Assembly (NCBI GenBank): GCA_910587895.1
Contig: CAJUOE010000157.1
Location: forward strand, 1 to 64,000
From: an uncultured Lachnospiraceae bacterium
Lineage (GTDB): Bacteria; Bacillota; Clostridia; Lachnospirales; Lachnospiraceae
Length of the DNA: 64,000 nt
Reading direction: 5' to 3'
The translations under genes were made by a program, and so were the position numbers. Below are positions 26,237 to 36,045 of the stretch, one piece after another; within the stretch, counting starts at the first letter, position 1; each line of letters begins with the position of its first letter. The notes under the pieces were generated by a model. The model had not been told where the DNA came from. It did no database searches and saw nothing but the letters and a program-made list of their open reading frames with translations.

Positions 26237-27110
26237 TCTCTTCACCCGCCTTCTCTCCAAAGTAGTACAAAAATACATCTTCCAGGGATGCCTCCACCCA
26301 TTTGGCGTCCGGCATTGGTTTTTCCTGCGAAATGATTCGCAGGACGACTCCCTGCGGCTCTGTCTTCATATTGGAAATCTTATATGCCTTGATGAACTGA
26401 GACACCATATCCTTACTCACCAGGCATTCCCAGACTGTTTCCGGCATGGAATTTATGACAGCGTCTGTCGTCCCCCTATGAACGAACCTGCCATCCTTCA
26501 TCAGCCAGATTTCATTTGCAATATACTCAATATCCGAAACAATATGGGTGGACAGAAGAACCAGCCGGTCTTCGGAGAGCTCGCTGATTAAATTGCGGAA
26601 ACGGATCCTCTCATTCGGGTCAAGCCCCGCCGTCGGCTCATCCAAGATCAGAATCTCAGGGTTGTTGAGCATGGCCTGCGCAATTCCCGCCCTCCGTTTC
26701 ATGCCGCCGGACAGTTTTTTCATCTTCTTTCCCGCCGCCCTGGCCAGCCCTACCTGCCCAATCAATTCTTTTACCCTCTTTTTTGCCGCCGTGGGGCGAA
26801 TCCCTTTAATTGTTGCAACGTAGAGCAGGTAATCCTGTACCGTGAATTCTGGATAAAAGCCAAAATCCTGTGGCAGATATCCCAATAATTTCCGGTATTC
26901 CCCATCCATTTTAAAGATGTCTCTTCCGTTGCACAAAATGCAGCCCTCTGTCGGCTTAAGGAGCGTACACAACATTCTCATCAATGTGGTCTTTCCCGCG
27001 CCGTTTACACCCAGCAGACCATAGACTCCATTGCCCATCACAAGGTCAACATGGTCTACGGCTGCATAGTCGCCAAATATTTTCGTTAAGTTATTAAGCT
27101 CCAGTTTCAT
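26223..27110 (-). CDS. ABC transporter ATP-binding protein
   Basis: A 295-residue ATPase with Walker A GVNGAGKTT, signature LSGGMKRRAGIAQAM, Walker B ILILDEPTAGLDP and H-loop STHIVSD. It is of the BcrA/YxlF type that pairs with ABC-2 permeases. About 80 residues beyond the nucleotide-binding domain form a C-terminal extension ending EDVFLYYFG. The start overlaps the membrane-protein gene upstream by 17 bp and the end overlaps the permease, indicating translational coupling. It is the third gene of the ECF sigma operon. Confidence 0.95.
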   Translation of the reverse strand: MKLELNNLTKIFGDYAAVDHVDLVMGNGVYGLLGVNGAGKTTLMRMLCTLLKPTEGCILCNGRDIFKMDGEYRKLLGYLPQDFGFYPEFTVQDYLLYVATIKGIRPTAAKKRVKELIGQVGLARAAGKKMKKLSGGMKRRAGIAQAMLNNPEILILDEPTAGLDPNERIRFRNLISELSEDRLVLLSTHIVSDIEYIANEIWLMKDGRFVHRGTTDAVINSMPETVWECLVSKDMVSQFIKAYKISNMKTEPQGVVLRIISQEKPMPDAKWVEASLEDVFLYYFGEKAGEENAAI

Positions 27111-27855
27111 TCATTCCTACCTCCCAATAGCAATCATAATTATTCAGGCTGCGACAGATGACAACCCCCAGAAAAACAAGTGAAATCCCGACACATGCCA
27201 GCCAGGCTGGCAGCGTAACTACCCGGTATATTTCTTCATTCAAGACAAGCATCAGCCAAGCAGCGCACCACAAGACACATAAGATGACCGCCATCGCCTC
27301 ATTCACAATATGCCGGCTGCATAACGCGCCAAAACAGATGCACGCCGCCACCAGCATTGGCAAAAGGAACTGCACCAGCAATTTCGTAAATTCCATCTGG
27401 CATCCCATTACCATTGTTGTACAAAATACCGAAATCAGCGAGACATCTACCATGCCAAACAATACCATGCGCGCCGCATAAATCTGCCTCAGGGAATAAT
27501 AGGACGTTTCTTCTATTTCCATGCAATGGCACGACCTGTTTTTCCACAGTTCGGGAATAATCAGAATGACAAATACAGATGCCATGACCCCCATGCCGCG
27601 CTGCATATAGGCGTCTTCATAAGAAGATTTCTGCACTGCACCTAACAAAAGCAGCAGCAATAACTGCAACAGCCACCATCTTTTTTTTACCAGTTTCCAT
27701 TGCGCCCATAAAAATTCATGATAGGACAGCATCCTTTCCTGCTCTGCCATCAGAAAAGCATCCATTGACTTTTGGATGGTTTCCTGTACTTTCATCTCCT
27801 GCGGTTCCCTGTGATTCATATTTTTATATACCAATAGTTGTTCCTGCAGACCCAT
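27094..27855 (-). CDS. Membrane protein of the ECF sigma operon
   Basis: A 253-residue protein with a ~60-residue cytosolic N-terminus and six hydrophobic segments, the first being WWLLQLLLLLLLG. I recognise no named domain. It starts 32 bp inside the sigma factor gene, behind a strong GGAGGAGG site, and overlaps the ATPase gene, so it is made together with both. By position it could be an anti-sigma factor holding the sigma at the membrane, or an extra permease subunit. The cytosolic N-terminus would be the sigma-binding part in the first case; this is inference from gene order only. Confidence 0.8.
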   Translation of the reverse strand: MGLQEQLLVYKNMNHREPQEMKVQETIQKSMDAFLMAEQERMLSYHEFLWAQWKLVKKRWWLLQLLLLLLLGAVQKSSYEDAYMQRGMGVMASVFVILIIPELWKNRSCHCMEIEETSYYSLRQIYAARMVLFGMVDVSLISVFCTTMVMGCQMEFTKLLVQFLLPMLVAACICFGALCSRHIVNEAMAVILCVLWCAAWLMLVLNEEIYRVVTLPAWLACVGISLVFLGVVICRSLNNYDCYWEVGMNETGA

Positions 27856-28384
27856 AATCCTCCTCCTTTCGCAACAGTTTCTCCAACCGTATCTTTGCCT
27901 GCCTCATCCGGTATTTTACCAGCGGAAGCCCAACCTTTAAGATCTTTGCAATTTCCCTGAGTTTTAATTCCTGAAAATAATACAGGACGATTACCTCCCT
28001 TTGTTCGTCCGGCAATTGCCGCAAGGCCCACTCGATTGTAAATTTGTCTACGAGGGACTCCGCCGGATGTTCCCCGGATTCCAGCCTTTCCTCTAATTCC
28101 CCGCCCTCCAGCGGCATCTCCCTGATTTTCTTCCAGTAGTCCTTACACAGATTGCCGGCTATCGTATACAGGTAATTCTTCGTCTTCCCCTGATTGCGGT
28201 ACTCCGGCAGCTTTCCCAAAAAACGCACGAACGTTTCCTGCGTCAAATCCTCGGCGTACCCCTTATCCGGACAACGGTATGCGCAATAATTTAATATATC
28301 CCTGTAATATTTGCGCACGAAAGCATCAAATGCCGCTTCCTCCCCCTGCTTCATCCTCCTGATCAAAAGAAAATCTGCATCCAC
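27824..28384 (-). CDS. ECF-type RNA polymerase sigma factor
   Basis: A 186-residue sigma-70 family protein with only regions 2 and 4. Region 2 shows FDAFVRKYYRDILNYCAYR and AEDLTQETFVRFLGKL; region 4 shows LPDEQREVIVLYYFQELKLREIA followed by the helix-turn-helix. ECF sigmas respond to envelope or extracellular signals. The GTG at 28384 is chosen since AAAGGAGGG lies 5 bases before it; the frame is open 11 codons further but that GTG touches its own Shine-Dalgarno. Gene order sigma / membrane protein / ATPase / permease resembles the sigY operon of B. subtilis. I see no clear promoter with an ECF-type AAC motif upstream. Confidence 0.93.
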   Translation of the reverse strand: MDADFLLIRRMKQGEEAAFDAFVRKYYRDILNYCAYRCPDKGYAEDLTQETFVRFLGKLPEYRNQGKTKNYLYTIAGNLCKDYWKKIREMPLEGGELEERLESGEHPAESLVDKFTIEWALRQLPDEQREVIVLYYFQELKLREIAKILKVGLPLVKYRMRQAKIRLEKLLRKEEDYGSAGTTIGI

Positions 28385-28467
28385 AAGGTCCCTCCTTTCC
28401 CTTTCATAACTCTGCACCCTCCTACCATATATAACGAGCCGTCAAGGCAAAAAGATAGCAGAAACAG

Positions 28468-28494
28468 AAAAAAGACAGAGACGTTTGCTCTGCC
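28468..28494 (-). terminator. Terminator after gltD
   Basis: Stem GGCAGAG/CTCTGTC (one G-U pair) with a 7-base loop, followed on the minus strand by TTTTTT. It separates gltBD from the sigma operon. Confidence 0.7.
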
Positions 28495-28562
28495 AATTTT
28501 CCTCATAAAGAGATTCTCATATAAAATTCCGTATACGCCAGCTATATACAGCCGCCAAATCA

Positions 28563-30053
28563 TCACGCCCTCAGGTTCGTATACCCCATCAGGCTTGCAT
28601 CCACTTCACGCGCGACTTCCCGCCCCTCGCGGATGGCCCACACGACAAGGGACTGTCCCCTGTGCATATCCCCGGCGGTAAAGACATTTTTCACATCTGT
28701 CTCATAACATCCTGCCGTTGTCTTAACATTTGTCCGCTCATTTAAGGAAACGCCAAACGCGTCTGCAACGTATTTCTCCGTTCCCAGAAATCCTGCTGCA
28801 ATCAGAACCAGGTCTGCCTCCATCTTGCTCTCACTGCCCGGCACTTCTGCCATCGCCATGCGCCCGGTCTTCTCGTCTTTCTTGCTCTCCAGTTTCACAG
28901 TGACAAGCCCGCAGAGCTTTCCATTCTTATCTTTGAGAAATTCCTTAACCGTGGTCTGGTAAATCCGCGGGTCATGCCCGAACTTGGCAATTGCCTCCTC
29001 CTGGCCGTAATCCGTCTTGCAGACCTTCGGCCACTCGGGCCATGGATTATTTGCAGCGCGCTCATCCGGAGCCTTGGGCATCATCTCAAGCTGCGTAACG
29101 CAAGATGCGCCGTGGCGGATGCTGGTTCCCACACAATCGTTTCCGGTATCCCCGCCGCCGATAATCACGACCTTTTTGCCTTTGGCGGAAATGTATTTCT
29201 TATCCTTCAATTCAGAATCCAAAAGGCTCTTCGTCGTTGCCGCAAGGAAATCCACTGCAAAATAAATACCTTCGGCATCCCTGCCGGGTGCTTTGATATC
29301 CCTAGGATTCTTAGCCCCACAGGCAAGTATCACCCTGTCATATTCCTTTAACAGTTTTGCTGCTTTGATATCTTTTCCGACGTTGACCCCAGTGATAAAC
29401 TCCACGCCCTCTTCCTTCATGATTTCCACTTTCCGGTCAATGACGTGTTTTTCCAGCTTCATGTTGGGAATCCCATACATGAGCAGTCCCCCTACGCGGT
29501 CATCCCGCTCAAATACGGTCACCAGATGCCCGCGCTTATTGAGCTGGTCTGCCGCCGCCATCCCTGCCGGGCCGGAACCGATAACAGCCACCTTCTTTCC
29601 GGTGCGTACTTTCGGTGGGCGCGCCTTGGCAAATCCCTGTTCATAAGCATGTTCAATGATTCCGAACTCATTTTCCTTTACCGTAACGGCATCCCCGTAA
29701 TGGCCGCAGGTACACGCCGCCTCACAGAGCGCCGGGCAAACGCGGGCGGTAAATTCCGGAAAATTGTTCGTCTTCTTCAGGCGGTTGTATGCCTGCTCCC
29801 AGTTCCCGGTATACACAAGGTCATTCCATTCCGGCACCAGGTTGTGCAGCGGGCAGCCGGAAGTCATTCCCATGATGTCCATGCCTGCCTGGCAGAACGG
29901 GACTCCGCACGCCATGCAGCGCGCGCCCTGTTTCTGCTGTTCTTCCTGCGACAGCGGCGTGTGGAATTCGTTGAAATTCTGAATGCGCTCCTTTGGCGAT
30001 ACTGCCTCTGCCGTCTGTCTTTTATATTCCATAAATCCTGTTGGTTTTCCCAT
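28563..30053 (-). CDS. gltD: Glutamate synthase small subunit
   Basis: A 496-residue GltD: the FAD- and NADPH-binding beta subunit that feeds electrons to GltB for making glutamate from glutamine and 2-oxoglutarate. The N-terminal cysteine-rich part ([29 protein letters not shown]) binds iron-sulfur clusters; [15 protein letters not shown] is the FAD dinucleotide fold and [14 protein letters not shown] the NADPH fold. Length is normal. A strong AAGGAGG precedes the ATG. It follows gltB with a 148-bp gap that holds a tandem duplication of the gltB end. Confidence 0.97.
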   Translation of the reverse strand: MGKPTGFMEYKRQTAEAVSPKERIQNFNEFHTPLSQEEQQKQGARCMACGVPFCQAGMDIMGMTSGCPLHNLVPEWNDLVYTGNWEQAYNRLKKTNNFPEFTARVCPALCEAACTCGHYGDAVTVKENEFGIIEHAYEQGFAKARPPKVRTGKKVAVIGSGPAGMAAADQLNKRGHLVTVFERDDRVGGLLMYGIPNMKLEKHVIDRKVEIMKEEGVEFITGVNVGKDIKAAKLLKEYDRVILACGAKNPRDIKAPGRDAEGIYFAVDFLAATTKSLLDSELKDKKYISAKGKKVVIIGGGDTGNDCVGTSIRHGASCVTQLEMMPKAPDERAANNPWPEWPKVCKTDYGQEEAIAKFGHDPRIYQTTVKEFLKDKNGKLCGLVTVKLESKKDEKTGRMAMAEVPGSESKMEADLVLIAAGFLGTEKYVADAFGVSLNERTNVKTTAGCYETDVKNVFTAGDMHRGQSLVVWAIREGREVAREVDASLMGYTNLRA

Positions 30054-30105
30054 GATAAATTCCTCCTTGTTAGTCTATGGCTGTTCCACAAGCCCTAAGG
30101 CATCC

Positions 30106-30245
30106 TCATGCCAATTTACTTCCTTGGTCATTCAGCGAGGCATCAGGGCTCCTCCCGGCTGCGCCGGGTCCCTCCTCATGCCATTTTACTTCCTTGGCTG
30201 TTCAGCGAGGCATCAGGGCTCCTCCCGGCTGCGCCGGGTCCCTCC
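30106..30245. repeat. 70-bp tandem duplication over the gltB 3' end
   Basis: Two directly adjacent 70-bp units (30106-30175 and 30176-30245) match at 66 of 70 positions. Unit 2 holds the last 13 codons and the stop of gltB; unit 1 repeats them in the gltB-gltD gap. Both units start with TCATGCC(A), which also follows unit 2, so the duplication is bounded by an 8-bp microhomology. Each unit contains the hairpin CCCGGC/GCCGGG. Confidence 0.9.
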
Positions 30246-33200
30246 TCATGCCAAAAAAAGCCTCAATCTGTGCCTGTTCCGAGCTGAGTCCCTTTTCTTC
30301 CATCTGTACAATCGCCATCATCATGCGGTTGTAGTCGTAAGGCACGATTTTCTTAAATTTCGGAAGATAGGTACTGAAATTGTCAAGAATCTCCTTGCCT
30401 TTTTGGGAATTTGTCAATGCCACATGCTCCTTAATCATGTCTTTCAGCTCCATCACGTCATATTTCGAAGTGATTTCCTGGGAAAATACCATTTCCTTGT
30501 TAATTCTCGTATACAAATCATTCTCTTCATCCAGGACATATACGATGCCGCCGCTCATGCCAGCTGCAAAGTTTTTCCCGGTTTTTCCAAGCACAACCAC
30601 CCGTCCGCCGGTCATATATTCGCAGCCATGGTCGCCGACGCCCTCTACTACGGCGCTTGCCCCGGAATTACGGACGCAGAAACGCTCTCCGGCAACGCCA
30701 TTTATAAACGCCTTTCCGCTGGTAGCTCCGTAAAGGGCAACATTGCCGATAATAATATTTTCATCCTGCTTAAACCTTGCCCCGGCTGGCGGGTAAACCA
30801 CAAGCTTTCCACCGGACAGTCCTTTGCCAAAATAATCGTTGCTGTCCCCGACAAGTTCCAGCGTCAGGCCTTTGGGAATGAAGGCGCCAAAACTCTGTCC
30901 GCCCGCACCGTTGCATTTGATTAAAAATGTGTCTTCCTCCAGGCTGTCTACATAACGTTTCGTAATCTCGGAACCGAAAATGGTGCCGAAGGAACGGTCC
31001 GTATTGGTGACCTCCACATCTATACTGCGCCTCTGCCCATGTTCCAGCGCAGTTTTCAGCTGTTTTAACAGTACCTTCTCATCCTTGGTTTTTTCCAGTT
31101 CAAAGTCATAGACCTGCTTGGGGTCAAAGATAACCTTTGCCTTCGGTCCCGCAAACGGGTTGTTCAAAATGGCGGATAAATCCAGCTCTTTTTCCCGCTC
31201 GCTTAAATCCTCGCGCACTTTCAGCAGGTCGCTTCGCCCTACAAGCTCATCCAAAGTGCGGATTCCCAGTTTCGCCATATATTCACGCAGTTCTTCCGCA
31301 ATGAAACGCATGAAATTGATGACGTATTCCGGTTTTCCTGCAAAGCGTTTGCGAAGTTCCGGGTTCTGGGTGGCAATTCCCGCCGGACAGGTATCAAGGT
31401 TGCAGACACGCATCATCACGCAGCCCATCGTAACCAGCGGCGCCGTCGCAAAGCCGAATTCCTCGGCGCCGAGCATTGCAGCAATCGCCACATCGCGCCC
31501 GGTCATCAATTTGCCATCCGTCTCAATCCTTACCTTATTGCGCAGTCCGTTTAAAATCAGCGTCTGATGCGTCTCTGAGAGCCCCAGCTCCCAGGGAAGG
31601 CCGGCATTGTGGATCGAACTTGAAGGCGCCGCTCCGGTTCCTCCGTCATAACCGGAAATCAATACCACCTGCGCGCCCGCTTTTGCCACGCCTGCCGCAA
31701 CCGTTCCCACGCCTGCCTCGGACACAAGCTTAACAGTAATTCTTGCTTCTTTGTTGGAATTTTTCAAATCATAAATCAACTGCTCCAAATCTTCAATCGA
31801 ATATATGTCATGGTGCGGCGGCGGTGAAATCAGGGATACGCCCGGCGTTGAGAGCCTCGTTTTGGCAATCCACGGATACACCTTCTGTCCAGGCAAATGT
31901 CCGCCCTCGCCCGGCTTGGCGCCCTGCGCCATCTTAATCTGTATCTCTTTCGCACTTACCAGATACTGGCTGGTAACGCCAAACCGTCCAGATGCCACCT
32001 GCTTGATTGCCGAGCAGCGGTTTTTGCCATCCCTGCCTGTCACGAGGCGTTCCGGGCTCTCTCCGCCCTCGCCGCTGTTGGATTTTCCATGCAGGCGGTT
32101 CATCGCAATTGCCAGCGTCTCATGCGCTTCCTGTGAAATGGAGCCATACGACATCGCCCCCGTCTTAAACCGTGTAACGATTGAATCTACGCTCTCCACT
32201 TCCTCAATCGGAACTCCCTTTTTCGGAAATTTAAAGGTCATCATGCCGCGGATATTGGCGTCTCTTTCCTGCGCATCCGCTGCCTGCGTATACTGTTTAA
32301 ACAACTGGTAGTCGCCGCGTTTGGTGGACTCCTGGAGCAGGTGGATGGTCACCGGATTATACAGATGGCTGTCCGCCCCGCTTCGCATCTTATGGCGTCC
32401 GCGGCTCTCCAGCGTCAGATCCGTCTCCAGCCCAAGCGGGTCGTAGGCGCTGGAATGAAGCGCATCCACATCCTCCTCGATATCTTTTAAGGTAATGCCG
32501 CCGATACGGCTTACGGTGTCGGTAAAATAATTGTTAATCACTTCCGCGCTGATGCCGATCGCCTCAAAGATCTTCGCCCCCTGATAAGACTGAATCGTGG
32601 AAATCCCCATCTTTGCCGCAATTTTTACAATACCGTGGAGAATTGCATTGTTGTAATCCTCAATGGCAGCGTAGTAATCTTTGTCCAGCATATGCTCGTC
32701 TATCAACTGCTTTACCGTATCCTGTGCCAGATAGGGATTGATCGCGCAGGCGCCGTAACCAAGCAGCGTCGCAAAATGGTGTACCTCTCTCGGCTCGCCG
32801 GATTCCAGGATCATGGCGAGCGCCGTACGTTTCTTGGTCTTAATCAGGTACTGCTGCAAGGCAGATACCGCCAAAAGCGAAGGAATCGGCACATGATTCT
32901 CGTCCACGCTGCGGTCGGACAGAATCAGGATGTTGGCGCCGTCGCGGTACGCACGGTCTGCCTCCACAAACAACCGGTCAATCGCCTTTTCCAGGCTTGT
33001 GTTCTTATAATAGGTAATGGGGATTTCCACCACATGAAACCCTTCCACTTTCATGGACTTTATTTTCATCAGATCCGTATTGGTCAGAATCGGGTTCTCA
33101 ACCTTCAACACCTGACAGTTCATCGGTTTTTCTTCCAGAAGGTTCCCGTCTTCCCCGATATAGACCGTGGTGCTCGTGACAATTTCCTCACGAATCGAGT

Positions 33201-34776
33201 CAATCGGCGGGTTGGTGACCTGCGCAAATTTCTGCTTGAAATAGTTGAACAACGGCTGGTGGTCGCCCGCCAGGGCTGCCAGCGGCGTGTCGATTCCCAT
33301 CGCCGCCGTTGCCTCCCCACCGTTTTTCGCCATGGGAAGAATCGCCTCTTTTAAAGATTCGTACGTATAGCCAAACGTCTTTTGCAGCCTCTGCCGCTCT
33401 TCCTTATTGTATTCCGGCACACGCTGGTTGGGAATCTTCAGATCCGCAAGGTTAATCAGGTTGCGGTCGAGCCATTCTCCATACGGCTGCCTGCCCGCAT
33501 ATTTCTCTTTCAGCTCCTCGTCATCAATAACCCTGCCCTGCACCGTATCCACCAAAAGCATTTTTCCAGGGCGCAGACGCTCTTTTGACACAATCTTCGT
33601 AGCCGGAATCTCCAAAACTCCCACCTCGGAAGACAGAATCAGGTAATCGTCATCGGTAATATAATAGCGTGAAGGGCGCAGCCCGTTTCGGTCGAGAACC
33701 GCTCCCAGGATATCTCCATCACTGAACAGGATAGACGCCGGTCCGTCCCAGGGCTCCATCATCGTTGCATAATACTGATAGAAATCCTTCTTTTTCTGGT
33801 TCATCAGGTTGTTGTTCGCCCACGGCTCCGGAATCGTAATCATCACCGCCAGCGGAAGTTCCATACCGCTCATCACAAGGAATTCCAGCGTATTGTCCAG
33901 CCTTGCAGAATCCGATCCTTCCGCATTTACCACAGGCAGCACCTTCTGCAGTTCACCCCGCAGATGTTCTGATTCCATGGTCTCCTCACGCGCCAGCATT
34001 TTATCCGCATTTCCACGAATCGTATTGATTTCTCCATTGTGTACAATAAACCGGTTCGGATGTGCGCGCTCCCAGCTGGGATTCGTGTTAGTGGAAAATC
34101 TGGAATGCACGGTCGCAATCGCAGATTCATAATCCTCATCCTGCAAATCCGCGAAAAACAGCCTCAGCTGCTCTACGAGAAACATTCCCTTATATACAAT
34201 CGTGCGGCTGGAAAGGGAAACCACATACGTATCGTCGTTCGACTGCTCAAATACCCGCCGCGCCACATACAGCCTGCGGTCAAAATCCAGCCCCCTGTTT
34301 ACATGCTGCGGACGTTTCACAAACCCCTGCATGATACAGGGCATACAGTCAACCGCTTTCTGCCCCAATTTATCAGGGTCAATCGGAACCTCACGCCATC
34401 CTAAGAACTCCATGCCTTCTTTCTTCACAATCACCTCAAACATTTTCTTAGCCTGATTGCGTTTCAGCTCATCCTGCGAAAAGAAAAACATGCCGATTCC
34501 ATAATCCCGCTCATCGCCCAGCGTAATTCCTGCCTGCCGCGCTGCCTTTTGAAAGAATTTATGGGAAATCTGCAAGAGGATTCCTACACCGTCCCCGGTC
34601 TTGCCCTCCGCATCTTTTCCTGCCCTGTGTTTTAAGTTCTCCACAATCTTCAATGCATTTTCTACTGTCTCATGCGTTTTTATGCCCTTGATGTTTACCA
34701 CTGCACCGATTCCGCAATTGTCGTGCTCAAACGCCGGGTCATACATTCCCATTGCTGTCCGTTTCGTCTCCTGCAT
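30202..34776 (-). CDS. gltB: Glutamate synthase large subunit
   Basis: A 1,524-residue GltB of full length. The N-terminus has the class II glutamine amidotransferase nucleophile Cys in HDNCGIGAVV, normally exposed by removal of the short leader. The central and FMN-binding synthase domains follow (KPGEGGHLPGQKVYPWIAKT), then the 3Fe-4S motif CNLDTCPAGIA, and the C-terminal beta-helix domain rich in glycine. It makes glutamate with GltD and works with glutamine synthetase in ammonium assimilation. The ATG at 34776 has GGGAGGATG upstream. The last 13 codons lie in a tandem duplication. Confidence 0.97.
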   Translation of the reverse strand: MQETKRTAMGMYDPAFEHDNCGIGAVVNIKGIKTHETVENALKIVENLKHRAGKDAEGKTGDGVGILLQISHKFFQKAARQAGITLGDERDYGIGMFFFSQDELKRNQAKKMFEVIVKKEGMEFLGWREVPIDPDKLGQKAVDCMPCIMQGFVKRPQHVNRGLDFDRRLYVARRVFEQSNDDTYVVSLSSRTIVYKGMFLVEQLRLFFADLQDEDYESAIATVHSRFSTNTNPSWERAHPNRFIVHNGEINTIRGNADKMLAREETMESEHLRGELQKVLPVVNAEGSDSARLDNTLEFLVMSGMELPLAVMITIPEPWANNNLMNQKKKDFYQYYATMMEPWDGPASILFSDGDILGAVLDRNGLRPSRYYITDDDYLILSSEVGVLEIPATKIVSKERLRPGKMLLVDTVQGRVIDDEELKEKYAGRQPYGEWLDRNLINLADLKIPNQRVPEYNKEERQRLQKTFGYTYESLKEAILPMAKNGGEATAAMGIDTPLAALAGDHQPLFNYFKQKFAQVTNPPIDSIREEIVTSTTVYIGEDGNLLEEKPMNCQVLKVENPILTNTDLMKIKSMKVEGFHVVEIPITYYKNTSLEKAIDRLFVEADRAYRDGANILILSDRSVDENHVPIPSLLAVSALQQYLIKTKKRTALAMILESGEPREVHHFATLLGYGACAINPYLAQDTVKQLIDEHMLDKDYYAAIEDYNNAILHGIVKIAAKMGISTIQSYQGAKIFEAIGISAEVINNYFTDTVSRIGGITLKDIEEDVDALHSSAYDPLGLETDLTLESRGRHKMRSGADSHLYNPVTIHLLQESTKRGDYQLFKQYTQAADAQERDANIRGMMTFKFPKKGVPIEEVESVDSIVTRFKTGAMSYGSISQEAHETLAIAMNRLHGKSNSGEGGESPERLVTGRDGKNRCSAIKQVASGRFGVTSQYLVSAKEIQIKMAQGAKPGEGGHLPGQKVYPWIAKTRLSTPGVSLISPPPHHDIYSIEDLEQLIYDLKNSNKEARITVKLVSEAGVGTVAAGVAKAGAQVVLISGYDGGTGAAPSSSIHNAGLPWELGLSETHQTLILNGLRNKVRIETDGKLMTGRDVAIAAMLGAEEFGFATAPLVTMGCVMMRVCNLDTCPAGIATQNPELRKRFAGKPEYVINFMRFIAEELREYMAKLGIRTLDELVGRSDLLKVREDLSEREKELDLSAILNNPFAGPKAKVIFDPKQVYDFELEKTKDEKVLLKQLKTALEHGQRRSIDVEVTNTDRSFGTIFGSEITKRYVDSLEEDTFLIKCNGAGGQSFGAFIPKGLTLELVGDSNDYFGKGLSGGKLVVYPPAGARFKQDENIIIGNVALYGATSGKAFINGVAGERFCVRNSGASAVVEGVGDHGCEYMTGGRVVVLGKTGKNFAAGMSGGIVYVLDEENDLYTRINKEMVFSQEITSKYDVMELKDMIKEHVALTNSQKGKEILDNFSTYLPKFKKIVPYDYNRMMMAIVQMEEKGLSSEQAQIEAFFGMRRDPAQPGGALMPR

Positions 34777-34877
34777 ACTATCATCCTCCCTGCTATATGC
34801 TTTGCTACGGTAAAGTATTGCTCTGCAAAATAATATACACCTTTTTTTCCGACTTGTAAACAGTTTTTTTCTTCCAA

Positions 34878-34930
34878 TTGTCTGATAATATGAATATTTG
34901 ATTTATTACATCATATTTATCTGATAATAT
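34878..34930. promoter_or_regulatory. Direct repeats upstream of gltB
   Basis: The 14-mer TTRTCTGATAATAT occurs twice (34878-34891 and 34917-34930), 39 bp apart start to start, in the AT-rich 263-bp region upstream of gltB. Same-face spacing of nearly four helical turns fits two sites for one regulator. No -35/-10 pair is clear. Confidence 0.4.
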
Positions 34931-34976
34931 AATAAATATTTCTTTAGAAACAACTGTATTTAGCACAATTTCATAG

Positions 34977-35008
34977 AAAAAGCAGCATTTCCTGATAGAA
35001 ACGCTGCT
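34977..35008 (-). terminator. Terminator after the HAD gene
   Basis: Minus-strand stem AGCAGCGTTTC / GAAATGCTGCT with a short loop, one G-U pair, followed by TTTTTC. It ends the long folate/MoxR gene series. Confidence 0.8.
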
Positions 35009-35039
35009 CTCTATTCTTACAAATCGTATTCCTGATCCC

Positions 35040-35696
35040 TCATTTCCCCATCATCCTGCAAACTTCCTCCCGCGCCTCCACCAGGCTCGCACAAATCCTT
35101 GCACAATACTGGCGAATCTGCGGCGAGGGTTCAATCAGATCCGGAACCATGATAGTGGCGCAGCCCGCGGCATATCCTGCCTTTACGCCATTTTCACTGT
35201 CCTCAAACACAAAACACTGCTCCGCCTTACAGCCAATACGTTTCGCCGCGCGCAGAAAAATATCCGGCGCAGGTTTCCCATGTTCCACTTCCGTTCCGCT
35301 GACAATCTCAGAAAAAAAGCCGTCTATGCCGGCATTTTTCAGGTTCGCCTCTATCTGCTGCGACAGGCTGCTGCTGGCAACGGCAACCGGCATCCCTTTC
35401 TGCCGAAATAATTCCAAAATTTCACGGACGCCCTCTTTCATCGGAACATGGACAGAAAGTTTCTTACGCACCCTGTCCATGCATTCCCGGGCAATGCCTG
35501 CCCCGTCTGGAACCTGGAAATAAGCCTCAATAACCTGGTTCATATGTACCCCGCTGCTCCCGGAGATATCCGCCAGGAACCCATCGCCCAGCGTCACTTT
35601 AAGCTCCGCGGCAATCTCATGCCAGGTCTGCTGGTAAACCTTTTCTGTATCAAAGAGAACGCCGTCCATATCAAAAATTGCCCCTGTATATTCCAT
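35040..35696 (-). CDS. HAD family phosphatase, beta-phosphoglucomutase-like
   Basis: A 218-residue haloacid dehalogenase family protein with a helical cap. Motif I is DMDGVLFDTE (Asp nucleophile plus general acid), motif II VASSS, then GKPAPDIF with the conserved Lys and motif IV FEDSENGV. This order is that of the beta-phosphoglucomutase/phosphatase subfamily. Substrates in this group (sugar phosphates, phosphoglycolate and others) cannot be told from the sequence. It is the last gene of the series, one base after the YjbR-like gene in the other direction of reading order, and is followed by a terminator. Confidence 0.92.
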   Translation of the reverse strand: MEYTGAIFDMDGVLFDTEKVYQQTWHEIAAELKVTLGDGFLADISGSSGVHMNQVIEAYFQVPDGAGIARECMDRVRKKLSVHVPMKEGVREILELFRQKGMPVAVASSSLSQQIEANLKNAGIDGFFSEIVSGTEVEHGKPAPDIFLRAAKRIGCKAEQCFVFEDSENGVKAGYAAGCATIMVPDLIEPSPQIRQYCARICASLVEAREEVCRMMGK

Positions 35697-35697
35697 G

Positions 35698-36045
35698 CTA
35701 TCTTGCCCTGCCCTTTTTTCCTGTAATCAAATCATAGCTTTCCGCAATCATTCTTTTTACCGTATCATCCGGTACCGTCCCATCAAGGATTACCGTGTTC
35801 CAATGCTCCTTGTTCTGGTGATAGCCCGGAATGACAGCGTCATAGGCGTCCCGCCAGAAATCCCGCCACTGCGGATCCACCTTGACGTTTATCCGCATCT
35901 GCCCCTCATACGCATAAGTCCACAGAAACGCCTTTTTATTCTTTTTATGACGAACCAGTACCCAGTTATCATCACGAAACGGCGTATCCAGATAAACATC
36001 CGCAAACGTCATGCCAAACGCAAGCGCCTCTTTTCTCGTCGTCAC
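35698..36045 (-). CDS. MmcQ/YjbR family DNA-binding-fold protein
   Basis: A 115-residue protein of the MmcQ/YjbR family (CyaY-like fold): TTRKEALAFGMTFADVYLDTPF at the start, then WVLVRHKKNKKAFLW and a basic-aromatic C-terminal half ending MIAESYDLIT. The function in bacteria is unclear. The frame is open far upstream, but the true start is a GTG at 36045 with AGGAGGG 7 bases before it; this GTG overlaps the stop of the CPBP protease gene in GTGA, so the two are coupled. Confidence 0.85.
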   Translation of the reverse strand: MTTRKEALAFGMTFADVYLDTPFRDDNWVLVRHKKNKKAFLWTYAYEGQMRINVKVDPQWRDFWRDAYDAVIPGYHQNKEHWNTVILDGTVPDDTVKRMIAESYDLITGKKGRAR

